A DNA stretch of 64,000 nt from a virus: the IMG/VR virus record IMGVR_UViG_3300032893_000010, positions 1 to 64,000 of that record. One strand, given 5' to 3'. Below the pieces are notes generated by a model. The model did not search any database, was not told where the DNA came from, and was given only the letters and a program-made list of their open reading frames with translations. The position numbers and the translations under genes were made by a program. Positions 57,957 through 64,000 of the stretch are shown here, one piece after another (the first letter of the stretch is position 1; the number at the start of each line of letters is the position of its first letter).

Positions 57957-58492
57957 TGTCTGCCTCAGTTTTAAGTTCACAGTTCACATCTAAAAAAGCT
58001 GTAGGAGCAAAGACTGCAAAAGTCTTCAAGAAGAATCCTCCTAAGACTATAGCTGATGCTGTTTATGACCAGTTGACTGAAGATTATCCTAAAGATGCGC
58101 TTAACTGGGTTCATGACATAAAATGGAAAGGCCCAATGGAGGTTCCCTCTACTAAGATTGACATGGCTGACAGGGATAGCTGGAAAGCATCTCATGAGCC
58201 AGAAGTAGTTGATCAATGGAAAAAGAGAATATCCTCTGCTGAGAAAAAAGGCGAACACGTAAAGCCAGTGGTTTTGATTCAGCGAAAAGGTAAGAAGATA
58301 TTTCCTACAGACGGACACCATAGAACTTTAGCCTACTATGAAGAGAACAAGCCAGTGTATGCATGGGTAGGTATGCCAACTAGGACTAAAGGGCCATGGC
58401 TGTCACTTCATGACAAGCAATTCAAGAAAGAATCAGGGCCGCGAAAAGGCGGAAATCCAGGACTTTATCATTACGGAAGAGAACCTAGATGA
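57956..58492 (+). CDS. ParB-like nuclease-domain protein
   Basis: 178 residues from GTG. The core VKPVVLIQRKGKKIFPTDGH, then HRTLAYYEENKPVYAWVG, is the ParB/Srx fold with the D-G-H-H-R motif at about 119-123, found in phage proteins and nucleases such as KorB/ParB-like. Basic. May cleave or bind DNA or hydrolyse a nucleotide. The only enzyme-like protein in this block. Confidence 0.65.
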   Translation: MSASVLSSQFTSKKAVGAKTAKVFKKNPPKTIADAVYDQLTEDYPKDALNWVHDIKWKGPMEVPSTKIDMADRDSWKASHEPEVVDQWKKRISSAEKKGEHVKPVVLIQRKGKKIFPTDGHHRTLAYYEENKPVYAWVGMPTRTKGPWLSLHDKQFKKESGPRKGGNPGLYHYGREPR

Positions 58493-58719
58493 ATTCACAA
58501 TTAGGAAGATTAAGTCATTTTCATGAGGCTGCCACAGCTCATATGTCTAAGCACAGGTCTCAGGGTCCTCCAGGATCTATGGTTTATAATCCTACAAAAC
58601 CTAAAACTGGTGCTCCTGGGAAGCATGCAAGAAACTATGGTGATGCTCAGGTAAGGACTTATGCTGGCCCTGGAAAGCATTCCGCTGGTTATACGGGTAA
58701 GAGAAGAAACCTGAGCTGA
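58489..58719 (+). CDS. Basic GKH-motif protein
   Basis: 76 residues. Contains APGKHARNYG and GPGKHSAGYTGKRR. The P-G-K-H motif recurs in the following genes at 59763 and 60113. His/Lys/Gly-rich, probably disordered. May be an internal head protein. Confidence 0.5.
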   Translation: MNSQLGRLSHFHEAATAHMSKHRSQGPPGSMVYNPTKPKTGAPGKHARNYGDAQVRTYAGPGKHSAGYTGKRRNLS

Positions 58720-58835
58720 TGTCTCTTTATGATGTGCTGGCCACTCTTATAATAACTGCGGGAGTGGTATTGTCCGTGGCTATCATAGTGTACGGCTGCG
58801 TTTACTACAACCTGAAAGCTAGGGGAAATGGCTAA
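58719..58835 (+). CDS. 38-aa single-span membrane peptide
   Basis: ATGA start. One hydrophobic span (VLATLIITAGVVLSVAIIVY) then a short basic tail NLKARGNG. N-out or N-in orientation is not clear. It resembles small phage membrane peptides and might be a holin-like or spanin-like component. Confidence 0.5.
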   Translation: MSLYDVLATLIITAGVVLSVAIIVYGCVYYNLKARGNG

Positions 58836-59400
58836 TACTAGCAATTGGTGGGTTCCGTCTCAGCCTTATAATGGTTCTCCAGGCCAGGCTACATATGGTG
58901 GCGGTGGCTCATATAAGTCTGACGTAATACAGTACAGGTCTAATCTAGATGCTGCTAGAGCTGGTCACGGTCAGGTTCCTTTTGCTCAGTATCCTGATGG
59001 TTATCTCGGTTCGCTGTCTCAGGACAGGCGTCAGGATAAGCTCTTAGATGCTGTTCAGAAACAGCTTAACAAGAAGTCATATCAGCGCGGTGTTCATAAA
59101 GGCGAGAAGATTGACAGGTCAGACTATTTCTGGCCAGCAGATTTCAAACCTGACAGGGGGCTTGCCAGGGAAGCCAGGACAGCAGTATTCAACGGGAATA
59201 CCATATCAGTACAGAGGTTTACTCCAAGGGGAAATCCAGTCGAAAGACTGGCTCATCTAGGAAAAACAGCAGGATTGACGCCTCCAGAACAGGAAAACCT
59301 GTATAAGCAGTATGGTGTGAGCATTGCTAAGAATCCTGTGGTTATCTCTGATCCTGACGCTAAAGCCAGGATGCAGAAGATGAGACCGTCATGGGTTTGA
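58828..59400 (+). CDS. Hypothetical basic protein
   Basis: 190 residues, ATG overlapping the membrane peptide by 8 nt. Tyr/Gly/Gln-rich with SYQRGVHKGEKIDRSDYFWP and NGNTISVQRFTPRGNPVERL. No motif recognised. The style fits virion or internal proteins. Confidence 0.5.
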   Translation: MANTSNWWVPSQPYNGSPGQATYGGGGSYKSDVIQYRSNLDAARAGHGQVPFAQYPDGYLGSLSQDRRQDKLLDAVQKQLNKKSYQRGVHKGEKIDRSDYFWPADFKPDRGLAREARTAVFNGNTISVQRFTPRGNPVERLAHLGKTAGLTPPEQENLYKQYGVSIAKNPVVISDPDAKARMQKMRPSWV

Positions 59401-59426
59401 CGGTAGAATAGAAGAGTAAATATGCT
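59397..59426 (+). promoter_or_regulatory. Sigma70-like promoter
   Basis: TTGACG 59397-59402, 18-nt spacer, TATGCT 59421-59426. It starts over the stop codon of the previous gene and points to the gene at 59445. Reasonable match to the two other promoters in the window. Confidence 0.5.
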
Positions 59427-59444
59427 ATTCAGAGAGGTTTTAAC

Positions 59445-59753
59445 ATGTCAAGATCACAAGAGTTCAATCTTGGGACTTTCAATGCTGGTCATGCTATGCG
59501 TGATTATCACTATCAGGCCATGTCTGGAATACATGCTGACATCTCTCAAAGCCACAGAGACAGAGCGAGGCCATACAGATCAGGTAATCCCAAAGGAAAT
59601 GAACATCTAGCGAAAGCAAAGGCTAGTGAAAAGCAATCTCTAAAATCCGGCAGGAAAAGAGATAAGATAAATGCCAAGTCTCGTAAGATAAAGCCAGCAA
59701 TAATGGAATCACTTCCAAGACCAACTCATCGTAATCTTGCCAATGAAAGTTAA
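59445..59753 (+). CDS. Basic hypothetical protein
   Basis: 102 residues. Opens MSRSQEFNLGTFNAGHAMRD, similar to 57147, with a Lys/Arg-rich middle (KSGRKRDKINAKSRKIKPA). Probably a nucleic-acid-binding or internal virion protein. Behind the 59397 promoter. Confidence 0.5.
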   Translation: MSRSQEFNLGTFNAGHAMRDYHYQAMSGIHADISQSHRDRARPYRSGNPKGNEHLAKAKASEKQSLKSGRKRDKINAKSRKIKPAIMESLPRPTHRNLANES

Positions 59754-59762
59754 GGTAACACA

Positions 59763-60113
59763 ATGTCAGCAGCACATAAAAGAGTAGCCAGGGCTCTTAA
59801 GAAGGGTGCGAATCCTATTGCAGGTTTCGGCGCCGTTTCCAGGAGAGCATTAGCTACAAGAAACGGTCCTAAGGCATCTGAGAAGGATCATCTGAGTCCA
59901 GATCTTTTCGGAAAGCACCATGCCTCATCGTACCAGAGTGCACGTAAGAACAATTACGGGTCTATGAGCGATCCATCTACTGGCCGTCATTCGCTGAATA
60001 ACGGACAGGTAGGGAGAAGAGGATCATATTCCAGGGAAAAAGATGTGGCAGGCGCTTACAAGGATATGGTGGGCAGCGGATACACAGGAAAACACCGTAA
60101 GCCAGGTGCGTAA
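59763..60113 (+). CDS. Basic GKH-motif protein
   Basis: 116 residues. Contains LFGKHHASS and TGKHRKPGA, and the region RVARALKKGANPIAGFGAVS. Strongly basic and Ser/Gly-rich, as in the neighbours. Overlaps the next gene by one nucleotide. Confidence 0.5.
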   Translation: MSAAHKRVARALKKGANPIAGFGAVSRRALATRNGPKASEKDHLSPDLFGKHHASSYQSARKNNYGSMSDPSTGRHSLNNGQVGRRGSYSREKDVAGAYKDMVGSGYTGKHRKPGA

Positions 60114-60805
60114 TGACTGTTCCCGATTTCAAGGTTGAAACCAGCCAGGTTATCAAGAAGTCACGTAAGCCAGGTGCCAGGTTCAACGTTTCTGGTAAAG
60201 GCCCGCTGCTTGTTGATTCTTTTTCTGATAAGTCTTCCGGGAAACCTAGATATAGTGTAAGCAGGCACGGAGATACTTTAGGGACTTCTGGGGCGGCATA
60301 CACACCTGAGCATCGTGGCACGCCTCAGACGAGATCAGCAAATGAAAGCACCCAGCCTAAGCAATTCGGAAAGCACAGAGCTTCTGCCGCCGCGAAACCA
60401 TCATATGATTCTTCCAGGGCTAGAGGTCGTCACGCTAAAGGGGCTCACGCTAAGGATTACAACTTTGATGAGGATATGAGTAAGTCCAGAGCGAATACTG
60501 AGTATTCGGGAGCCCACGCTGAGAGAACGCCGAAACCTGAGGGTAAGCACGGGAGGGCGTATAATGCCAGTGCTGAGATATCAAGACATCAGGCAGAGAA
60601 GAGATCTGGTAAGACTTATATCCCCAAGCATACAGCCGAAGGGCAGGCCCAGAGAGCTGAGATAGCAAAGCAGGCAGCAAGACAGGCTTCTATGGGCAAG
60701 CTTCATAAAGGTGTCCACTCATCAGTTCACAAATTTACTCACGTTATCCATGCAGTTCACGGAAAGCACTGGTCTGAGCACATGAGATTGCAGGAGCAGA
60801 AATGA
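60113..60805 (+). CDS. Long basic GKH-motif protein
   Basis: 230 residues, rich in Lys, Arg, His, Ala and Ser. GKH motifs recur (QFGKHRAS, PEGKHGRAY, HGKHWSEH). The C-terminal part has a helical stretch with A-E-I-A-K-Q-A-A-R-Q-A. The repeated short motif and basic composition suggest nucleic-acid packing. Overlaps the next gene by 4 nt. Confidence 0.5.
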   Translation: MTVPDFKVETSQVIKKSRKPGARFNVSGKGPLLVDSFSDKSSGKPRYSVSRHGDTLGTSGAAYTPEHRGTPQTRSANESTQPKQFGKHRASAAAKPSYDSSRARGRHAKGAHAKDYNFDEDMSKSRANTEYSGAHAERTPKPEGKHGRAYNASAEISRHQAEKRSGKTYIPKHTAEGQAQRAEIAKQAARQASMGKLHKGVHSSVHKFTHVIHAVHGKHWSEHMRLQEQK

Positions 60806-61221
60806 CAGCATCACCATATCTGGGATCAGCTAGTTCTGGAATCAGTGATGCTAAAGTAAAAAGAGCTGGGTCATTGCCGGAAACAAGATATGGTTTCGAT
60901 GTTTATCCATGGTGGAATAACCTCAATGATAAAGTGGCTTATGAGAGGATGTTCGCTGAGGGTCTTCCGCAGAAGATGAGGATCGCTCAGGCTATGATCT
61001 CCCAGAATCCCTTAACACCCAATGATGAGATAAGACAGAATATGACTGTCCGTGGGACAACACCTAAGCAGGGATACCCTATCTCAGAGTTGACAATATC
61101 GCAAGTACTGAACCAGGAGTATCCTGGTCCTCAGGACAGAGTTAATACAACGTTGTGGAATGATTTCTCTGATTCTAACGGGGAGACTAATGCCACAGAA
61201 CGACCAGGAATATTCTTTTAA
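60802..61221 (+). CDS. Hypothetical protein
   Basis: 139 residues. YGFDVYPWWNNLNDKVAYER and MFAEGLPQKMRIAQAMISQN indicate a folded core. More balanced in charge than its neighbours. No family recognised. Confidence 0.5.
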   Translation: MTASPYLGSASSGISDAKVKRAGSLPETRYGFDVYPWWNNLNDKVAYERMFAEGLPQKMRIAQAMISQNPLTPNDEIRQNMTVRGTTPKQGYPISELTISQVLNQEYPGPQDRVNTTLWNDFSDSNGETNATERPGIFF

Positions 61222-61230
61222 GGATTAGCT

Positions 61231-61476
61231 ATGGCATATCCAGGACACAGATCATGCAACAGTGACATGCGCGCTGGCATGACAGATGGATCGTATAAGA
61301 AGGCCGCTCCTAACAGAGGCGGCGTGGTAGAATCTACTACGTTTGAGATAAGAAGGCAGATGTGCGGAATCTGGCATGGATTCAACGATACACCGATGAA
61401 GGTTCTTCCTGATGGAAGAACTGATCACCCTCCGTATTATGCAGATGTAGCATCAGAAGATGGAAGAGATAATTAA
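61231..61476 (+). CDS. Hypothetical protein
   Basis: 81 residues. Contains HRSCNSDMRAGMTDGSYKKA and QMCGIWHGFNDTPMKVLPDG with an acidic end. AAGGAT precedes the ATG at 10 nt. No family recognised. Confidence 0.45.
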   Translation: MAYPGHRSCNSDMRAGMTDGSYKKAAPNRGGVVESTTFEIRRQMCGIWHGFNDTPMKVLPDGRTDHPPYYADVASEDGRDN

Positions 61477-61790
61477 TGAGCGTTATAACAGATTTAGAGC
61501 TAGAATTTGAAGCTTTATACGATAAAGCTAAGGTTGCAGTAGAAGAGGAGCTGGCCAGCCTTCACGTAGAGGCTCAGGCACTTGAGGCTAAGGTTAAGAC
61601 AGAACTTGTGCTGTTGCGTCAGAGAGCTGCTAACCTGGCATCTGATGCAGAAGTGGAAGCTGAGAAACTCGTTATCGAGGCCAAGCTGTTCCTTGACAAG
61701 GTAGTCAAGTGGATAGATGAAATCGAGGGAAAGCTTTCCACGAGAGTCAAGGATTACAATACGGGAGCGAAGTTCGAAGATGAAAGGTAA
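61476..61790 (+). CDS. Coiled-coil protein
   Basis: 104 residues, almost entirely helical with a heptad pattern (VEEELASLHVEAQALEAKVK; QRAANLASDAEVEAEKLVIE). Acidic. Overlaps the membrane protein downstream by 11 nt, so a holin-associated or spanin-like role is possible, though the sequence has no lipobox or membrane span. Confidence 0.5.
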   Translation: MSVITDLELEFEALYDKAKVAVEEELASLHVEAQALEAKVKTELVLLRQRAANLASDAEVEAEKLVIEAKLFLDKVVKWIDEIEGKLSTRVKDYNTGAKFEDER

Positions 61791-61989
61791 TCCGGTAAGA
61801 TTGGGTGTTACGATAGGAACAGTCGTTACCCTTATATCTTCAGTGTTCATGTTCATTTTTCACAAGCAGTTGCCATCAGAAGTAGTGGCATTCCTGCCAG
61901 CAATCGTAGCTTTCGTAGGTCACTATCTTGGCGTAAACTTTGCCATGACAAGAGCGGCAAAGCAGCTTATAGAAGAAGATGCTAACTAA
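61780..61989 (+). CDS. Two-span membrane protein, holin candidate
   Basis: 69 residues; start set at ATG 61780 (a 61717 start would run through the coiled-coil gene). Hydrophobic spans VTIGTVVTLISSVFMFIF and VVAFLPAIVAFVGHYLGV are separated by a short basic turn, with a short charged C-terminus AKQLIEEDAN. This fits small class II holins. No endolysin gene is adjacent, so holin function is tentative. Confidence 0.5.
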   Translation: MKGNPVRLGVTIGTVVTLISSVFMFIFHKQLPSEVVAFLPAIVAFVGHYLGVNFAMTRAAKQLIEEDAN

Positions 61990-62119
61990 AGAAATAGTAG
62001 AAAAAGCATTAGAGGAATTGTGGAATCCTACTCCACCTTGGCCCGGCAGACCATGTAAACATGTGGTGCTTGGGCCATGTCCTTTATGTAACGAAGAATA
62101 TCGGGAAAATAAAAAATAA
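61979..62119 (+). CDS. 46-aa zinc-knuckle peptide
   Basis: Overlaps the membrane protein by 11 nt. Contains RPCKHVVLGPCPLCNEEY: C-x-H and C-x2-C ligands in one small finger. An upstream helix precedes it (LTKEIVEKALEELW). Function unknown. Confidence 0.5.
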   Translation: MLTKEIVEKALEELWNPTPPWPGRPCKHVVLGPCPLCNEEYRENKK

Positions 62120-62130
62120 AGGAGCATTAA

Positions 62131-62355
62131 ATGACTAAAGAAGATTTAGATAACAGGTTCAAGTTTCATCCTGCTGTTACTGAGGAGAGAAAGACAGCTC
62201 ATGAGACTGTAAGGGAACTAGTAGGAGATTTAGCTTCAGAGCTTAATGATTACCTTCCTGAGGGCAGGGAGAAAGCACTAGTAATTACTAAGCTGGAAGA
62301 GGCAATGTTCTGGTCTAATGCAGCGATTGCAAGACAGGCTGATGAGAGAGTATAA
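62131..62355 (+). CDS. Acb2/Tad1-like cyclic-nucleotide sponge candidate
   Basis: 74 residues with AAGGAG before ATG. FKFHPAVTEERKTAHETVRE, then LPEGREKALVITKLEEAMFW and SNAAIARQ, closely matches the hairpin domain of Acb2/Tad1-type phage proteins (the G-R-E-K-x-L-x-x-T-K-L-E-E-x-M-F-W-x-N-A-A-I-A-R signature). Such proteins sequester cyclic nucleotides made by CBASS or Thoeris. The length fits Acb2. Function here is by family resemblance only. Confidence 0.65.
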   Translation: MTKEDLDNRFKFHPAVTEERKTAHETVRELVGDLASELNDYLPEGREKALVITKLEEAMFWSNAAIARQADERV

Positions 62356-62530
62356 AGAGATAGACATCGTTCTACCAGATGACATTAAGCAGCAAATAAG
62401 AGAGTGGCATGATTCTGATACAGTAGTAGGACTGTGCTGTAATGCTCACGGCGAAGGGCTTAATTGCTGTGTTGATTTCTTACTTGGTGATGCTAGCTGG
62501 AGGAAGGATTTCCTGAAGCAGGATGGATAA
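62342..62530 (+). CDS. Small hypothetical protein
   Basis: 62 residues, ATG 62342 overlapping the previous stop; 62318 is a less likely start. Contains VLPDDIKQQIREWHDSDTVV and GLCCNAHGEGLNCCVDFLLG, with four Cys in two adjacent pairs. No family recognised. Confidence 0.5.
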   Translation: MREYKEIDIVLPDDIKQQIREWHDSDTVVGLCCNAHGEGLNCCVDFLLGDASWRKDFLKQDG

Positions 62531-63038
62531 CAAGGTAAGGTTGCTGATCTGCACTGGCTGTGGTGCCATTGAGGAAATGCCTTCATACGAAGGTCCGTGG
62601 CAGCATGACACATGGCTCAATGAGAAACTTAAGAATCATATGCTGCCATCAGGTGAGAAAACTCACGGCGATGTTCACATAGGCCATGCCGAGCAGAATA
62701 AGTGGATTAACCACAGGGAATCCATAGTTGCCCAGGCAGCTAATGAGTTCACCATGCCAGGGCAAGGAGCAGGACTTGGACAATCATTCTATGACACAAA
62801 ATCAAATTTCTCAGTTGACGCACATAGATGCTGGAAAGATCACGGAAGAACATCAAACTGTGACGATTACAGATCAGATAAGAAACGACTATTACCTGAC
62901 ACAAGGCAGGAAAGAAGAGAACTTGGTATTGATCCGAAGCATAGGCCCAATATATTTCTATGCGACTTCTGCCCCTACAACTCAGTAGTAATGCAACGCC
63001 AGAGACGGGATAAGTTTGATTACGACTATACTACGTGA
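62523..63038 (+). CDS. Zinc-finger conserved phage protein
   Basis: 171 residues. N-terminal CTGCGAIEEMPSYEGPW and C-terminal FLCDFCPYNS Cys pairs probably form one zinc site; DAHRCWKDHGRTSNCDDYRS is the conserved middle. Similar arrangements occur in actinophage hypotheticals. Role unknown. Confidence 0.55.
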   Translation: MDNKVRLLICTGCGAIEEMPSYEGPWQHDTWLNEKLKNHMLPSGEKTHGDVHIGHAEQNKWINHRESIVAQAANEFTMPGQGAGLGQSFYDTKSNFSVDAHRCWKDHGRTSNCDDYRSDKKRLLPDTRQERRELGIDPKHRPNIFLCDFCPYNSVVMQRQRRDKFDYDYTT

Positions 63039-63177
63039 TCCGAAGCAAATAGAAAAATATTTAGAAGAATCAAGGAAAAAGCGCATTGCTAGCGGTCAGT
63101 ACGAGCCAGAGCCATATTCAGATTGCAGATTTGAATATTGCAGTTACCCGCCAGGCAAGTGTCCTCATCCAGAATAA
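63016..63177 (+). CDS. 53-aa hypothetical peptide
   Basis: TTG start after GGGATAAG, overlapping the previous stop. Encodes MITTILRDPKQIEKYLEESR and a C-terminal SDCRFEYCSYPPGKCPHPE: C-x4-C-x6-C with a His, a possible metal knuckle. Function unknown. Confidence 0.45.
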   Translation: MITTILRDPKQIEKYLEESRKKRIASGQYEPEPYSDCRFEYCSYPPGKCPHPE

Positions 63178-63190
63178 GGAGAATTAACAG

Positions 63191-63556
63191 ATGCCAGCAG
63201 TACTTTTAGGCGAGAAAGACGTTACAGAGAACCCTAAGCCAGGATCGGTTGAGTATGAATCGACTACGGTAGACCCTAAGTCACATACTCACAGGTCTGC
63301 TTTCATGATCTTAGTTGACAAGGATGGTAATTACATCCTGGAGACAAATATAAACGTTCCTGTGATACCGGAGAGGAGTCCGACAGGTTCAGAGATCAAA
63401 GGTGCCTTGTCAACTATCCTCATGGATATACAGACACAGGAAACAGCTATCTTGTCTGCTAATGCTGTAGTTGCAGGCATGGAGCAGAGAGCAAGGCAGG
63501 CGTTTGAGCAGCAGCAGAATCAGCAGATTCTACAGCAGATGAGAATGTCTAAGTAA
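63191..63556 (+). CDS. Conserved phage hypothetical
   Basis: 121 residues, ATG behind AAGGAGAA. Mid-region RSAFMILVDKDGNYILETNI is a beta hairpin with D-K-D-G; the C-terminus is a Gln-rich helix (ARQAFEQQQNQQILQQM). Probably a small regulatory or virion protein. Confidence 0.5.
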   Translation: MPAVLLGEKDVTENPKPGSVEYESTTVDPKSHTHRSAFMILVDKDGNYILETNINVPVIPERSPTGSEIKGALSTILMDIQTQETAILSANAVVAGMEQRARQAFEQQQNQQILQQMRMSK

Positions 63557-63715
63557 GTGTCGGACAAGAAAAAATCTGAAAAAACCGATAAAGATCAGGA
63601 TACTGCTAAAGAAGAAAATAAGGTAGTTACTGTTGGTCCTTACCCGCCAGAAGATTATCCTGAAAACTGGCCTTCTGAGAGAGATGGAAACTCTAAGTGG
63701 CGGTATCGTCGGTAG
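63557..63715 (+). CDS. 52-aa hydrophilic peptide
   Basis: GTG directly after the previous stop. Lys/Glu/Asp-rich N-terminus, then VGPYPPEDYPENWPSERDGN. Overlaps the last gene by 19 nt. No family recognised. Confidence 0.4.
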   Translation: MSDKKKSEKTDKDQDTAKEENKVVTVGPYPPEDYPENWPSERDGNSKWRYRR

Positions 63716-64000
63716 TCATTACCGTGGAAGGGGTATTGAAGAAGCATGTTGCTGACGCCCCTATCCCAGTCGGCATAGCTTTATATCACGGACTGGCTAA
63801 TACTTTCAATGTGCTGCTAGCTGCTGATATGGAAAAGAAAGAACTTGACAGATGGTGTGCTCTGGAGGGATTGAACAAGCACGCCGCAGTTGAGCATAAT
63901 GAGGGAATAATAAAGAGCTTTGATCCTGATTTCAGAAGGTTACAGCAGGTCAAGAATCTCAGGCAGCGAGGGTATAGCATAGATCTTGTTATAGAGCCGA
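63697..64000 (+). CDS. Phage HAD-like hypothetical, 3'-truncated
   Basis: 101 visible residues from GTG 63697 to the window end. SSVVITVEGVLKKHV, then VGIALYHGLANTFNVLLAAD and ELDRWCALEGLNKHAAVEHN, matches a common phage protein that resembles a degenerate HAD fold (D-V-E-G motif here T-V-E-G). Function uncertain. Confidence 0.45.
   Translation, partial: MAVSSVVITVEGVLKKHVADAPIPVGIALYHGLANTFNVLLAADMEKKELDRWCALEGLNKHAAVEHNEGIIKSFDPDFRRLQQVKNLRQRGYSIDLVIEP

Noticed and set aside
1-64000. Terminase or integrase gene
   Set aside because: No Walker A/B-nuclease terminase or tyrosine/serine integrase was recognisable; terminase is presumably upstream of the window.

Overview
This window is a 64 kb piece of a tailed phage genome with a contractile tail (myovirus morphotype). 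Every supportable gene is on the + strand, packed with ATGA-type stop/start overlaps. The host is probably an actinobacterium. The main evidence is a WhiB-like protein at 54797-55180 (a family confined to Actinobacteria and their phages), supported by actinophage-style minor tail proteins with RF.WNV and CBM-like modules. Arg is largely AGA/AGG and base composition is moderate, unlike a typical high-GC actinobacterial chromosome. No tRNA, CRISPR array, IS element or terminase gene was recognised; terminase and endolysin probably lie outside the window.

Layout. 1-8.3 kb: beta-rich virion surface or fibre-like proteins, including two giant repeat proteins, and two small basic paralogues, one of which contains a perfect 46-nt palindrome. 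8.3-13.8 kb: a homing-endonuclease-like gene, a portal gene that is frameshifted near its start and carries an intein, a scaffold and the major capsid protein. 13.8-22 kb: head and tail accessory genes, neck/connector proteins, an ADP-ribosyltransferase-like protein, a beta-helix tailspike and a tail terminator candidate. 22-38.7 kb: sheath, tube, tail assembly chaperone (apparently split by a +1 frameshift), tape measure with two muralytic domains, CIS-tube/LysM protein, hub, spike, gp25, baseplate J, gpI-like protein and fibres. A strong palindromic terminator overlapping a sigma70-like promoter closes this operon at 38.7 kb.

38.7-57 kb is the early or replication half: DnaB-like helicase, CHC2/TOPRIM primase, Dam-like methylase, SNF2-like helicase with an Ala-1 intein in its Walker A motif, a MerR-like regulator, an SSB candidate, family A DNA polymerase, a RecA/UvsX-like recombinase, a WhiB-like protein, and three PD-(D/E)XK-type nucleases (two resolvase-like, one Cas4-like). 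57-61.5 kb is a run of small basic proteins with recurring GKH motifs next to a SpoVS-like and a ParB-like protein. 61.5-64 kb holds a holin-like membrane protein, a candidate Acb2/Tad1-type cyclic-nucleotide sponge and small hypotheticals.

The most unusual signal is a family of seven cysteine/histidine microproteins (35-52 aa) at three separate loci (18.9-19.2, 39.4-39.6 and 47.8-48.1 kb). They share C-x-C-x-C-x2-C, then H-C, then usually C-H-x2-C, and are always in tandem, translationally coupled runs. I know of no described family that fits.
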